64,000 nucleotides of DNA, taken from assembly GCA_963700045.1 (NCBI GenBank), contig CAVOWK010000024.1, positions 1 through 64,000 on the forward strand. The letters are read 5' to 3'. A program made the translations under genes and the position numbers. The stretch is from RPQJ01 sp963700045 (GTDB lineage: Bacteria > Pseudomonadota > Gammaproteobacteria > Steroidobacterales > Steroidobacteraceae). Shown here in pieces: positions 1 to 8,076 of the stretch; position 1 is the stretch's first letter, and each line of letters opens with the position of its first letter. The notes beneath the pieces were generated by a model. That model saw nothing but the letters and a program-made list of their open reading frames with translations. It made no database searches and had not been told where the DNA came from.

Positions 1-425
1 CGTTGGGGCGGTGTTCCATGCGCTCCGTCATGCCGACCATTCGCAGCGCCATAGCCGCCCACGTCTTCCGGACACCCGGGCACGCCCCGGTAGATCATCG
101 GCAACTCGACGTTGCGCAGTGCCGTCTGCCGCGGCAGCAGGTTGTATTGCTGGAAGACAAAGCCAAGCTTGACGCTGCGGACCCGCGCCAGATCGTCGTC
201 ATCCAGGTTTTGGGTCTCCACACCATCCAGCCGGTACGTGCCGCTCGTGGGCGTATCCAGACAGCCCAGCATGTTCATAAGCGTGCTTTTGCCGCTGCCG
301 CTGTGGCCGATGATCGCCACGAATTCGCCCGGCTCGATCTCAAACGACACGCCGCACAGCGCCGGGACTTCCACCTCGCCCATCCGGTAGACCTTACACA
401 AATCGCTCACTGAGATTACACTCAT
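1..425 (-). CDS. ABC transporter ATP-binding protein, MacB/LolD type (partial, frameshifted)
   Basis: This is the N-terminal part of an ATPase that would energise a MacB-like efflux or lipoprotein-release ABC transporter at the inner membrane. From the ATG at 425 the protein shows a Walker A motif GHSGSGKST and a Q-loop FVFQQYNLLP. The gene runs off the left edge, so the signature motif and Walker B are not visible. After the segment LPMIYRGVP the expected continuation (AMALRMVGMTERMEHRPN) lies in another frame, so there is a frameshift at about 60-90. The adaptor gene of the MacA type lies 100 bp upstream on the same strand, which fits a MacA-MacB system. The family assignment is secure; the substrate is unknown. 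Confidence 0.85.
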   Translation of the reverse strand, partial: MSVISVSDLCKVYRMGEVEVPALCGVSFEIEPGEFVAIIGHSGSGKSTLMNMLGCLDTPTSGTYRLDGVETQNLDDDDLARVRSVKLGFVFQQYNLLPRQTALRNVELPMIYRGVPGCPEDVGGYGAANGRHDGAHGTPPQ

Positions 426-525
426 TGTTTTTGCTCCGAATCCTTCCTGGGATCGCGCCTTGCATGGGAGACCTTCGAGGTCTCAGGCCAACTGAAGGTT
501 GGCACGACCTCGAAGATCTTGCCGT

Positions 526-2165
526 TTAGAAGCCCGGAAGACCACCACCAGCCTTGCGAGGCGCCCCGCTGTCGGGCAAGGCGATCACCTGGTCGCCTTC
601 GCTGAGGCCGCTCAAGATCTCCGTCATCGTGCCGTCGGACAGGCCGGTCGTAACCTCCACCTCACGGGGGGTGGTGGGGCGTCCCTGCGCGTCGGTGGCG
701 GGCACCTGGACCACCCGTCCTGCGCCCTTGGGCAGCAGCGCCGTATTGGGCACCAGCAGAGCGTTCGCTCGTTCTGCACTCACGATGTCCAGGTCGGCCG
801 TCATGCCCACCTTGACCTTCGGATCGTTGTCGGGGAAACTGACTCGCACCGCGTAGGTGACGACGCCGTTGCTGTTGTCGGCGGCCGGCGCAATGTAGCT
901 CACCTTGCCGTCGGTCTGCCAACCGTCAAGCGACTGGATGGTCAATTTCACCGGCTGGTCGAGCTGGACCTGCGCGACGTCGTTCTCGCTCAGCTTCAGG
1001 TCCACGTGCAGCGGGTTGCGGTTGATCAGCTTGATCGCCGCGGTGGCGGCGTTGGCAGAACTGCCTGGGTCCACGTTGACCTCCGCGATGATGCCGGCGA
1101 AAGGCGCCTTGAGCGTCGCGTTTTCGAGATTCAGTTGCGCCTGCTGGAGTGATTGTTCAGCCTGGGTCACGGCGGCCTGCTGGATCAGAAGGTCAGTAGC
1201 CGTCGCCGAAGCGGTCAACTTGGCGAGGTTGGCCTTCGCTTGATCCAGGTTCGCCTTGACCACGGCCAGGTCCTCGGCAGTGGGCGTCAGTTTGGCCAGG
1301 TTCGCCCTGGCCTGCGCCAACTGCGCCGCGGCCGACGCGATCTTGGACTGGGCGTCGGCGCCGGAGGTCTGGGAGAGCGAATCGTAGTTCGCCTTGGCCT
1401 GCTGATACTCGATCGTCCGGTCTGCAGCGAGAGCGCTTCCGGCCGCCGTGCGATGTCGGGATTGCTCGCAACCTGATCGTATTTGGCCTGGGCCTGCTGC
1501 ACGTTAGCTTGGGCCTTCTGCAAAGCCGCCGAGGCCGATTCCAACTGCGAACCGGACGTCCCGGCTGACTTCACGGCCGCATCATAGGCCGCCTGCGCGC
1601 TGCGCACCGCCGCCTGGGCCGACGCCTTGTCCGCTGCGGAGGGACCGTTGGCAGTCTTGTCGTAATTTGCCTGCGCCGAAGCCAGTTGCGCCTGTACGGC
1701 CGCGATATCTTCGGCCTTGGCGTTGCCCTGCTGCGCCTGCGCCAGTCGCGCCTTGGCGCTCTCCAGGCTGGCGCGTGCACTGGCGACCTGGAGCTGCAGG
1801 TTGCGATCGTCCAGTTTGGCCAATTCCTGTCCGACCTGAACCGTGTCACCTTCCTTGACCAACACTTCGGTCACCGTGCCGCTCATCTGGAAGGGGAGAT
1901 TGAGGGATTGTTCGGCCGTCACGCTGCCGCTGCCTGCAATCATCGCGGTGAGGTTCTGCCGGGTGACCGGGACGGTGGATTGCCCGGTCGCCGTGGCGGT
2001 CTGGCCTCTGCCGTTGATAAACAGTGCGGCGCCGATCGCCACAACGATCAAGACGATGCCGACCGCGATCCAGCGGCCCGAAAGTTTCTTGCGCCGGGGT
2101 AGTGTCGTAGTTCCATGGGTTGCCTTTCCTGTCTGATGATCGGGATGGACTCGACTTATCGCCAT
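526..2165 (-). CDS. MacA/HlyD-family periplasmic adaptor (frameshifted)
   Basis: This is a membrane-fusion protein that would link the inner-membrane ABC transporter to an outer channel. One N-terminal membrane helix (WIAVGIVLIVVAIGAALF) is followed by a biotinyl-lipoyl-like half, a very long Ala/Gln-rich coiled coil, the second lipoyl half (KAPFAGIIAEVNVDPG) and a beta-barrel/C-terminal region. The reading frame changes at about 1418-1430: the first part ends in EALSLQ and the continuation TIEYQQAKANYD is in another frame. The ATG at 2165 is chosen; the frame is open to 2207. The gene lies upstream of the ABC ATPase on the same strand and is divergent from a two-component system. The single frameshift could be a sequencing error. 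Confidence 0.8.
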
Positions 2166-2220
2166 CCTGCCGCAAAGTATAGCCTGGTTCCGTTCCGCTG
2201 TAACCATGCAAGCCGGCGAT

Positions 2221-2266
2221 TCACCTTACGTCGCTTCAGGTGACCGTCTATCACCCATTCAGGTGA
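2221..2266. promoter_or_regulatory. Cluster of TCACC/GGTGA half-sites between divergent genes
   Basis: Four half-sites are visible: TCACC at 2221 and 2251, and GGTGA at 2239 and 2262. The word TTCAGGTGA occurs twice, at 2235 and 2258. They lie between the adaptor gene (minus strand) and the histidine kinase (plus strand). The arrangement suggests an operator for a dimeric regulator, possibly the adjacent response regulator. This is inference from symmetry only. Confidence 0.4.
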
Positions 2267-2311
2267 TCGGCGGTCATCCACACGGGCGATAGCGGACGTC
2301 CGGCGCTGTGC

Positions 2312-2317
2312 TATAAT
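2312..2317 (+). promoter_or_regulatory. -10 element TATAAT of the histidine kinase gene
   Basis: A perfect TATAAT lies 46 bp before the chosen ATG at 2364. No good -35 box is seen at the usual spacing, so the promoter may need an activator bound at the half-sites just upstream. Confidence 0.4.
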
Positions 2318-2363
2318 GGGCGAGCAGCGACGCAGCGGTGCAGAAGCGTTATGGAGCGCTTTG

Positions 2364-4163
2364 ATGCCCCAGGTTCCTTCTAGAGCTGACCTGGCTGTTC
2401 CCGAGGAATCCGAACGCCGCAGTCAGTTGGTCCTGCGGACGCTGCCGATTCTGCTCATTCCGGTCTTCAGCGCGATTGCTACTGCCCTGCTGGTGAGCCT
2501 CACGATGCGGAACTCGATCCCGGATCTCGCCGCAATGCAGGGGCGCGCCCGCCCGGAGTCATCGGCATCATCGTCCTGGCCGTTTTCTTCACGGCGCTCA
2601 TCATTTTGGTGCGGCTGGGCCGGCCGACCGTGTCGGCGCTGCTGCTGATCGGTGTGTGGACGCTGATCACCACCATGGCAACCCTGCAGGGCGGCGTGGC
2701 CAGCCTCGGGCCGGCGTTTCTCGTCATCCCCATCTGCGCCGCGGGCCTGTTGATCGACGGGGTCGCCAGCCTGAGCCTGGCCGCCATGGCGACGGTGCTG
2801 GTAGTCAGCCTGGCCTGGATGGAAAGGCTCGGCTTGTACACAGTGTCCGCGCCGCAGTTGCCCCTGATGACCTCCCCGAACCTGCCCATGGCGCTACCGC
2901 TCATCACTGCGATGGTCTGGGTCGGCCTCTTCTGGACGGTCGCTTTGCTGACCTGGCTCCTGGCAGGCGGCCTGCAACGCGCGCTCGCGCAAAGCCGGGA
3001 GCAGGCGCAGGCGCTGCAGGAGTTGAGCACGACGCTCGAAGCGCGCGTCGCCGTGCAAACCGCGGAACTGGCCCAACGCGCCGACGCGGGCGGAGGCGCT
3101 TTACGAGGTCAGCCAGGCCGTGACCAGCACCCTGGACCTGAATCCGGTGTTGGGGTTGATTACCGAGCAGGCGGCACGACTGTTGAACTTCGATTCGGCA
3201 CAGGTGCTCTTGCAGCAGGAAGATGGCAGCCTTGAATCGTTGGGCGGCTACGGGTCGCCCGGCAGTGTTGGGGGGGAAATCTCCGTCCTCACGCCGTTCT
3301 TGCAGGAACAGCTGGAAGCGCCGCGAACCACGCGTGATCCACTGGCCGCGTCCGACCCTGATCCCGGGGAGACGGAGCGCATGGCGCTCATGCTGCCGAT
3401 GCGCTACGGCACGACGGTCTCGGGTGTGTTGGTGCTCACCAACGCGGACGGTTGCGCCGACTGCGGCCAGGACGATCTGATCCTGGGCCAGGGGCTGGCC
3501 GATCAGGCCGCCGTGGCCATCGCCAATGCCCAACTGCTGGCCCGGACGCGCGGACCGCGATGCTGGAGGAACGGACCCGCCTGGCGCGCGACATCCACGA
3601 CACCCTGGCCCAGGGGTTGACCGGGATCGTCGTTCAGCTCGGCGCGGCGCAGCGCGCGTTGGCGGTCGCGCCCGACGAATCGCGCGAGCATCTGGCGCTG
3701 GCGCAGCGCATGGCCCACGAATCGCTGGCCGAGCGCGGCGTTCGGTGTGGAATCTGCGGGCGCCGGCGCTCGATCGCGGCGACCTCGCGGACGCCTTGCG
3801 GTCGGTGGCGGTCCGCCCGCTGGGGAGCGATGTGGCTGTCACTTTCGAGTTGACCGGCGAGCCTGGCCGTTGACCACCGCGATCGAGTCCACGCTTTTGC
3901 GGGTCGCTCAGGAGGCGTTGGCCAACGTGGCCCGCCATTCGCAGGCGACTGAAGCCCGCCTGGCCCTGGTCTACACGGCCGACAGCGTGCAGTTGAGCGT
4001 CAGCGACAACGGCGTCGGCTTCGATCCGCAGGCGGCAGCCGAGGATGGCATCACGCCGGGACCGTGGGGCGGTTTCGGGCTGATCGGGATGCGCGAACGC
4101 GTCGCTACGCTCGGCGGCTCGCTGGCGGTGACCAGCCATGACGGCGTGCCGGTGCAGCAGTGA
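2364..4163 (+). pseudogene. NarL-type sensor histidine kinase with GAF domain (at least five frameshifts)
   Basis: Pieced together across frames, this encodes a membrane sensor kinase. Several transmembrane helices lie at about 2418-2985 and a coiled coil with HAMP-like heptads follows at about 3000-3085. A GAF domain (LDLNPVLGLI... to ...AAVAIANAQLL) covers 3120-3545. A HisKA_3 phosphoacceptor RLARDIHDTLAQGL lies near 3580, and an HATPase domain with N box EALANVARHS and G box GFGLIGMRERV covers 3880-4140. Frame changes occur near 2545, 3088, 3550, 3738 and 3868. The C-terminal end also looks broken (GVPVQQ then stop). Either the gene is decayed or the sequence here is poor; the domains themselves are well conserved, which favours sequence errors. 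Its partner is the response regulator directly downstream. Confidence 0.75.
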
Positions 4164-4226
4164 TCCCCGGCCAGGATCGGCGGCGCCGACGGCGCAAGCA
4201 GTGACGAACGCAGGAGATAGGGCAGT

Positions 4227-4548
4227 ATGATTCGAGTATTGGCTAATGGACGATCATCCCGGGTGGTGCGCCACCAAGTCTGCCATGGCGATCCTGCGGT
4301 GGGAGAAGGACATCGAGCTGGTGGGCGATGCAGCGGATGGGCTGGAAGCCGTCCGGCTGACCCTCGCGCAGCGCCCCGATGTGGTGTTGTTGGACCTGCG
4401 GCTGCCGCACCTGAGCGGCATCGAGGTGATGAAGCAGGTGCGCAGCCAGGGGTTGCAGACACGATTCCTTGTGCTCACCACTACGACGCCGACGAGGGTC
4501 CTTCTCGCGCCGGCGTTGGCGGCCGGTGCCCGTAGCGATATCACCTGA
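4227..4548 (+). pseudogene. NarL/FixJ-type response regulator, receiver domain only, disrupted
   Basis: The core reads ILRWEKDIELVGDAADGLEA and then DVVLLDLRLPHLSGIEVMKQV, a receiver domain with the phosphoacceptor Asp in DLRLP. The first twenty codons need several frame changes: MIRVL, MDDHP and VVRH appear in succession in three frames. The text after LVLTT is also shifted, and the conserved YDADEG segment sits in another frame. The expected LuxR-type DNA-binding domain is missing: the sequence after about 4550 is unrelated. It would pair with the adjacent kinase. The abrupt end at about 4550 marks the right edge of the heavily damaged block. Confidence 0.7.
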
Positions 4549-4652
4549 GATCTCACGAGCACTGCCGGCGCGATAATTCGAACAAGTGCTGCCGAATGCA
4601 GTGACTGCCATGGCTTCGGCAGTCAGACGTACTTCAACGATCGGAGGTCATC

Positions 4653-5486
4653 ATGGATACCCATGCAGGCGACGGCGCATCAGTCTCCCGACGCACTGTT
4701 CTCGCCGGATCCGCAGCACTGCTGGCCGGAGGCGGCGTCGGATCCGGAATCACGGCACTGGCCGCGGCGCCAGCGACCCCCGCGAGCTCTCCGCCGCTGC
4801 CTTGGAAATGGGTCAAGCTCGACCCGCTCGAAGCGGGCAGGCGTGGCTATCGTTGCTACAAGGAAAGAGGCGGCTGCGGTTCGGCCAGCTACCTCTCGCT
4901 GCTCAGCCTGCTGCAGGAGAAAGTCGGCTATCCGTGGACCACGATGCCGGACATGTTGATGGTCCACGCCGCGGCAGGCTTTGGCGGTCACGGGACACTG
5001 TGTGGCGCACTCGCCGGCGCATCCGTGATCATCAACATGGTCACCTACGGCGAGAAGCGCGACGAATACCTGCAGAACAATGCGATCGTGGACCGCCTGT
5101 TCTGGTGGTATGCCGAGCAGGACTTTCCGACCGAGCGGTTCGACGACCTTTCCCCGTTGCCGAAGCAGATCAAGGTGAAGGCGATGTCGCCGCTGTGCCA
5201 TACCTCGGTCTCAAAGTGGTCCCTGGCCGCCGGCGTCAAGGACCTGCATGACCAGGCAAAGATCGAGCGCTGTGCCAAAGTGTCCGGCGAGGTCGTCTAC
5301 ATCGTGACGACAGCGCTCAATGAATTCTTCGATGGCAAGTGGGTCGCGCCCGTCTGGAATCCCTCGCCGGAAATCCAGCACTGCATCAAGTGCCACGGGC
5401 CGGACACGCCGGTGCAGAAGGCGCGCAAGTGGAATCAGCAGGGGCACATGGACTGCTTGATGTGCCATGCGGACCATACGGCATGA
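4653..5486 (+). CDS. Split-Soret-type dihaem cytochrome c / C_GCAxxG_C_C family protein, twin-arginine signal
   Basis: The 277-aa protein has a signal of the twin-arginine kind (SRRTVLAG, Arg13-Arg14, then a hydrophobic Ala/Gly stretch). The central region carries conserved cysteines typical of the C_GCAxxG_C_C family: Cys68, Cys75 in GGCGSASY and Cys117 in GTLCGALAG. The extreme C terminus holds two haem-binding motifs, CIKCH (244-248) and CLMCH (268-272). This combination matches split-Soret cytochrome c, known from Desulfovibrio as a periplasmic dimer. Its electron partner is not visible here; the gene stands alone and is followed by a terminator. A Tat-like signal is odd for a c-type cytochrome, whose haem is normally added after Sec export. 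The family call is fairly sure; the physiological role is unknown. Confidence 0.7.
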   Translation: MDTHAGDGASVSRRTVLAGSAALLAGGGVGSGITALAAAPATPASSPPLPWKWVKLDPLEAGRRGYRCYKERGGCGSASYLSLLSLLQEKVGYPWTTMPDMLMVHAAAGFGGHGTLCGALAGASVIINMVTYGEKRDEYLQNNAIVDRLFWWYAEQDFPTERFDDLSPLPKQIKVKAMSPLCHTSVSKWSLAAGVKDLHDQAKIERCAKVSGEVVYIVTTALNEFFDGKWVAPVWNPSPEIQHCIKCHGPDTPVQKARKWNQQGHMDCLMCHADHTA

Positions 5487-5553
5487 TCGTAGGTCCATAT
5501 ATAACAATGGCTTGAGCATACATATTCAAGTGAGATGGCATGATAGAAAACGA

Positions 5554-5580
5554 AAAAGCCCGGCGGCAAACCGGGCTTTT
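5554..5580. terminator. Rho-independent terminator, usable in both directions
   Basis: A perfect 10-bp stem AAAAGCCCGG / CCGGGCTTTT with a 7-nt loop lies between the convergent cytochrome gene and the small secreted-protein gene. The A run on one side and the T run on the other make it functional for both strands. Confidence 0.85.
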
Positions 5581-5647
5581 GCGTTGTTGGGCCGGTCGCC
5601 CCTGGCACTCGAGTGCCCCGGGCGCGACGCCGACGCCGTGCAGACCG

Positions 5648-6083
5648 TTACAGGGATTCCTGGCTGACGACGGCCAGCTTCGGACCACCCGGAGTGCCGT
5701 ACAGCCCAAACCGGCTGTGCGGGACCCACATGTCGATCACGTCACCCTTCTTGAGGCTGGAATACTTCACGTCCTTGCCACCCATGTTCAGGCCCTGGTC
5801 CGCCGTAGGAGCGAAGACGACCTTGGAGACACCTTTGCCGTCCTTGTCTTCGAAGACGACGGTGAGGTTGCCTTTGCTGTTGTCGACGACTTTGGCCACA
5901 TAGCGGGCATATACAACGCCGTCCTTTTCCTTCACCCCGCGACAGCCTCTGAGCAGCATTCGGAAACTTTTCGAGGACATCGGCGCCGAAATTGACGCTC
6001 TGGCAACCGATTTCCTCCGCCGCAACAGCGACGACAGGCACAACGAGCAGCGTTGCCAGGATCACGCTCAACTTGATCTTCAT
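5648..6083 (-). CDS. Small secreted protein of unknown function (frameshifted)
   Basis: The ATG at 6083 opens a clear Sec signal peptide (MKIKLSVILATLLVVPVVAVA, cleavage after AVA) followed by EEIGCQSVNFGADVLEKFPNA. The conserved-looking remainder (RGCRGVKEKDGVVYARYVAKV ... WVPHSRFGLYGTPGG) is in another frame, so the sequence shifts at about 5943-5950. The joined product would be about 145 aa with an N-terminal Cys near the mature start and a small beta-rich domain. I do not recognise the family. The frameshift sits near a GC-rich run and may be an error. A shared terminator separates it from the cytochrome gene. Confidence 0.6.
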
Positions 6084-6241
6084 GAAAGCTCTCCCCGTCA
6101 GGCCATGTAATCAGGCATTGATTACGCCTGCACGATAACAGAGCGATGCAACAGATTGCGACCCTGGGCGCGGCGCTGGTACAGGCAAGGCCGAGGACAG
6201 TGCATTCACCGTGAAGGCTCTGGGACCGCCGGTCCTGCCGG

Positions 6242-6637
6242 TCAGCCGTGGAGGACTTTCAAGCCGAGGTGCCTTGCCAGCACATCGAAGTCGCGATCGT
6301 TGTGCAGGATCTCATGGTCATGCATCAGGCAGTAGGTGCCGATCAGCATGTCCATGGTCTTTCGCACGGTGACACCGCGGCGACGGAGCCGCCTGTAGTT
6401 GGCGGCAGATTGGATCGCGACGTCACGACCCGCCATCTCCAGGAACGCGAGGGGCTCGAGCAGGCTGAGCGCCCGCTTCGCGTCCTGCTCGGTCGCGAAG
6501 CCTTGCAGCAACTCCGCAAGGATCAGGTCACCAACCGCGAGCACGCGCTTGCCGAGCAACTCGTCCAGCAATTCGGCGTGCGGAGCGGGTACACCGTTGA
6601 AGTAGTCTATCCAGGCCGAGGTGTCGACGACGATCAC
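6242..6637 (-). CDS. vapC: VapC-family PIN-domain ribonuclease toxin
   Basis: This 131-aa PIN protein would cut RNA as the toxin of a type II toxin-antitoxin pair. The four acidic residues expected of the PIN active site are present: Asp5 in VVDTSAW, Glu42 in AELLQG, Asp96 in TMDMLIG and Asp114 in HNDRDF. The start is a GTG, 12 bp after the antitoxin stop codon, which is normal for translational coupling. The length is typical of VapC. The product is cytoplasmic and its activity is expected to be held in check by the upstream VapB. Confidence 0.9.
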   Translation of the reverse strand: MIVVDTSAWIDYFNGVPAPHAELLDELLGKRVLAVGDLILAELLQGFATEQDAKRALSLLEPLAFLEMAGRDVAIQSAANYRRLRRRGVTVRKTMDMLIGTYCLMHDHEILHNDRDFDVLARHLGLKVLHG

Positions 6638-6649
6638 TTCTCGTGGTCG

Positions 6650-6841
6650 TCAGTTGCGACGCATTGCGTCCAGATCGCCGGTCCATTTCAACTTGCCGCG
6701 CGCACCTCGAATCCGCTCCTGACGCTTCAGCTGAACCATCAGCCGCAGGCTGTCCTCGACGGCTTCGCGCTTGGTCCGGGCGCCGGAGAGTTTCATCGCT
6801 TCTGCGATCAGCTTGTCATCGATGACGATGTTGGTACGCAT
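6650..6841 (-). CDS. vapB: VapB-family antitoxin
   Basis: This 63-aa protein begins MRTNIVIDDKLIAEAMKL, the N-terminal strand-helix-helix of ribbon-helix-helix VapB antitoxins (DUF2191-like), with ARTKREAVEDSL following. The C-terminal part (RGKLKWTGDLDAMRR style) would wrap around the toxin. The ATG at 6841 is chosen over upstream codons because the family starts at MRTN. It is the first gene of a vapB-vapC operon, and an inverted repeat 20 bp upstream is a good candidate for its own operator. Confidence 0.88.
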   Translation of the reverse strand: MRTNIVIDDKLIAEAMKLSGARTKREAVEDSLRLMVQLKRQERIRGARGKLKWTGDLDAMRRN

Positions 6842-6860
6842 AGTCTGCTTGCAGCACGGA

Positions 6861-6888
6861 TGTGTATGTAGAGCCATGAGTATACACA
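6861..6888. promoter_or_regulatory. Probable vapBC autoregulatory operator
   Basis: Inverted repeat TGTGTAT (6861-6867) and ATACACA (6882-6888), centres 21 bp apart, lies just upstream of vapB. Two half-sites on one DNA face fit binding by a VapB-VapC complex. Inference from symmetry and position. Confidence 0.55.
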
Positions 6889-7155
6889 CCGCGGTGAGCC
6901 GTAATGGCGAGTCAGATTTGTGTTGGCTTGATCCGTTGGATAACACATTGCAACGAGGCAGTGCGTCAGGTCTCATTGCATGCGATGTCGCGAATCACGG
7001 CGACATCTCTCAATACTCAAGAGAATTCGCTATGCACTATTTTTGCGCTGCAGCGCAGCAATCTGTATCATGCCCAGCACCGGGACGGGATGTCCGCGAA
7101 AATCCCCATGCGCAATTTGGACAGGCTGCCTTCCTTCTTTCAATCAGGAGTGATC
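6889..7155. other. Non-coding stretch between vapB and the barrel protein gene
   Basis: With the vapBC operator this makes about 314 bp without a convincing gene. It should hold the promoter of the barrel gene. A good Shine-Dalgarno CAGGAG lies at 7145-7150, six bases before its ATG. Nothing else was recognised. Confidence 0.5.
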
Positions 7156-7677
7156 ATGAAACTTATCTATACGGCGATGGCGACGGCCCTTCTGGCGGCT
7201 TCCCCCGCTGCCATGGCAACCGACGAGGGCGGCTTCTATGCCGGTGCGGGCATCGGCCTGTTCGGCGTGGACGAAGACAACTTCGACGAGTCCGACACCG
7301 GCTTCAAGCTTTTCGGTGGCTGGATGTTCAACCAGTACGTCGGTGGTGAAGTCGAATACATCGATGGCGGCACCGTCGGCGACAACAACTTTGGCATCGA
7401 CTCGACCGGCATCAATGCTTCGCTCAAGGGCAACTTCCCGATTAGTGAGCAGTTCGATGTGTTCGGTAAGGTCGGCTATTACTTCTGGGACGCCGATATC
7501 GACCTCACTGGCGACAGCGGCCAGGAAGAGAATGAGAGCGGTTCGGACCTCTCGTGGGGCCTCGGCGCGGGCTACAACTTCACTGACAACATCAGCATCG
7601 TCGCTGAGTGGCAGTGGTTCCAGATCGAAGAAGCCGACGCCGACTTCATGTCCGCCAGCTTCGTCTGGAAGTTCTGA
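7156..7677 (+). CDS. Small outer-membrane beta-barrel protein (OmpA/OmpW-like porin family)
   Basis: A 173-aa exported protein with a Sec signal (MKLIYTAMATALLAASPAAMA, cleavage before TDEGG). The mature part alternates short aromatic-rich strands (GGFYAGAGIGLFG, YVGGEVEYIDG, FGKVGYYFWDA, LGAGYNFTDN, IVAEWQWFQI) and ends in SASFVWKF with the terminal Phe used for outer-membrane assembly. This is the layout of an eight-stranded OMP_b-brl barrel. Many acidic residues in the loops may bind cations. It is a single-gene transcript ended by a strong hairpin. Function beyond the fold cannot be read from the sequence. Confidence 0.85.
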   Translation: MKLIYTAMATALLAASPAAMATDEGGFYAGAGIGLFGVDEDNFDESDTGFKLFGGWMFNQYVGGEVEYIDGGTVGDNNFGIDSTGINASLKGNFPISEQFDVFGKVGYYFWDADIDLTGDSGQEENESGSDLSWGLGAGYNFTDNISIVAEWQWFQIEEADADFMSASFVWKF

Positions 7678-7706
7678 CGATCCCTGCCTGATCCCCATCA
7701 GGCAAC

Positions 7707-7737
7707 GAAACGAGCCCGCCCATGGCGGGCTCGTTTC
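7707..7737 (+). terminator. Strong hairpin terminator after the barrel gene
   Basis: A perfect 14-bp stem (GAAACGAGCCCGCC with its complement) and a 3-nt loop lies 30 bp after the stop codon. Confidence 0.85.
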
Positions 7738-7740
7738 ATT

Positions 7741-7757
7741 CACGGCTTTGCAGGCCG
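7741..7757 (+). repeat. 17-nt copy of the tRNA-Cys anticodon arm (possible attachment-site half)
   Basis: CACGGCTTTGCAGGCCG is identical, in the same orientation, to 10911-10927 inside the tRNA-Cys gene. The identity stops sharply on both sides. It borders the accessory stretch 7.74-10.95 kb that contains two higA copies. Anticodon-loop identity blocks are typical of tRNA-targeted integration, but no integrase is present and chance is not excluded. Confidence 0.45.
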
Positions 7758-7833
7758 TGGACCCGGGCTGCCGTGCATTGAATGACCGGCTTCGCTGGAC
7801 CGCTGTCCGTGGGCGTGCCCTGACTGCCGATGC

Positions 7834-8019
7834 CTACGCGGCAGCCTGCTGGGCTGGCGCCACCTCGCGCTCGATCTTGCGGGCACTCGTACGTTCGGCG
7901 ACACGCAGGTCGTAGATCGTCTGCAAGTTGAGCCATGACTGTGCATCGCCACCGAAGTAGCGCGCCAGGCGCATCGCCGTCTCGGCCGAGATGCCGCGGC
8001 GCTTCAGCACGATGTCATT
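7834..8019 (-). pseudogene. Truncated higA copy (antitoxin remnant)
   Basis: The sequence matches the 3' two-thirds of the intact higA at 10547-10861 almost base for base, including the stop codon and a short downstream stretch. The homology stops abruptly at 8019, at GATGTCATT, which corresponds to the codons for NDIVLKR in the intact gene. The first ~40 codons, with the start and most of the helix-turn-helix, are missing. It cannot make a functional antitoxin. It is a direct repeat of the intact copy about 2.7 kb away and abuts the 3' end of the DUF11 gene. Confidence 0.85.
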
Positions 8020-8076
8020 TGCATGGCACTCCAGACTTCCGCTCCACCGACCACGCGCCCGCCGGATGACTCCGAC

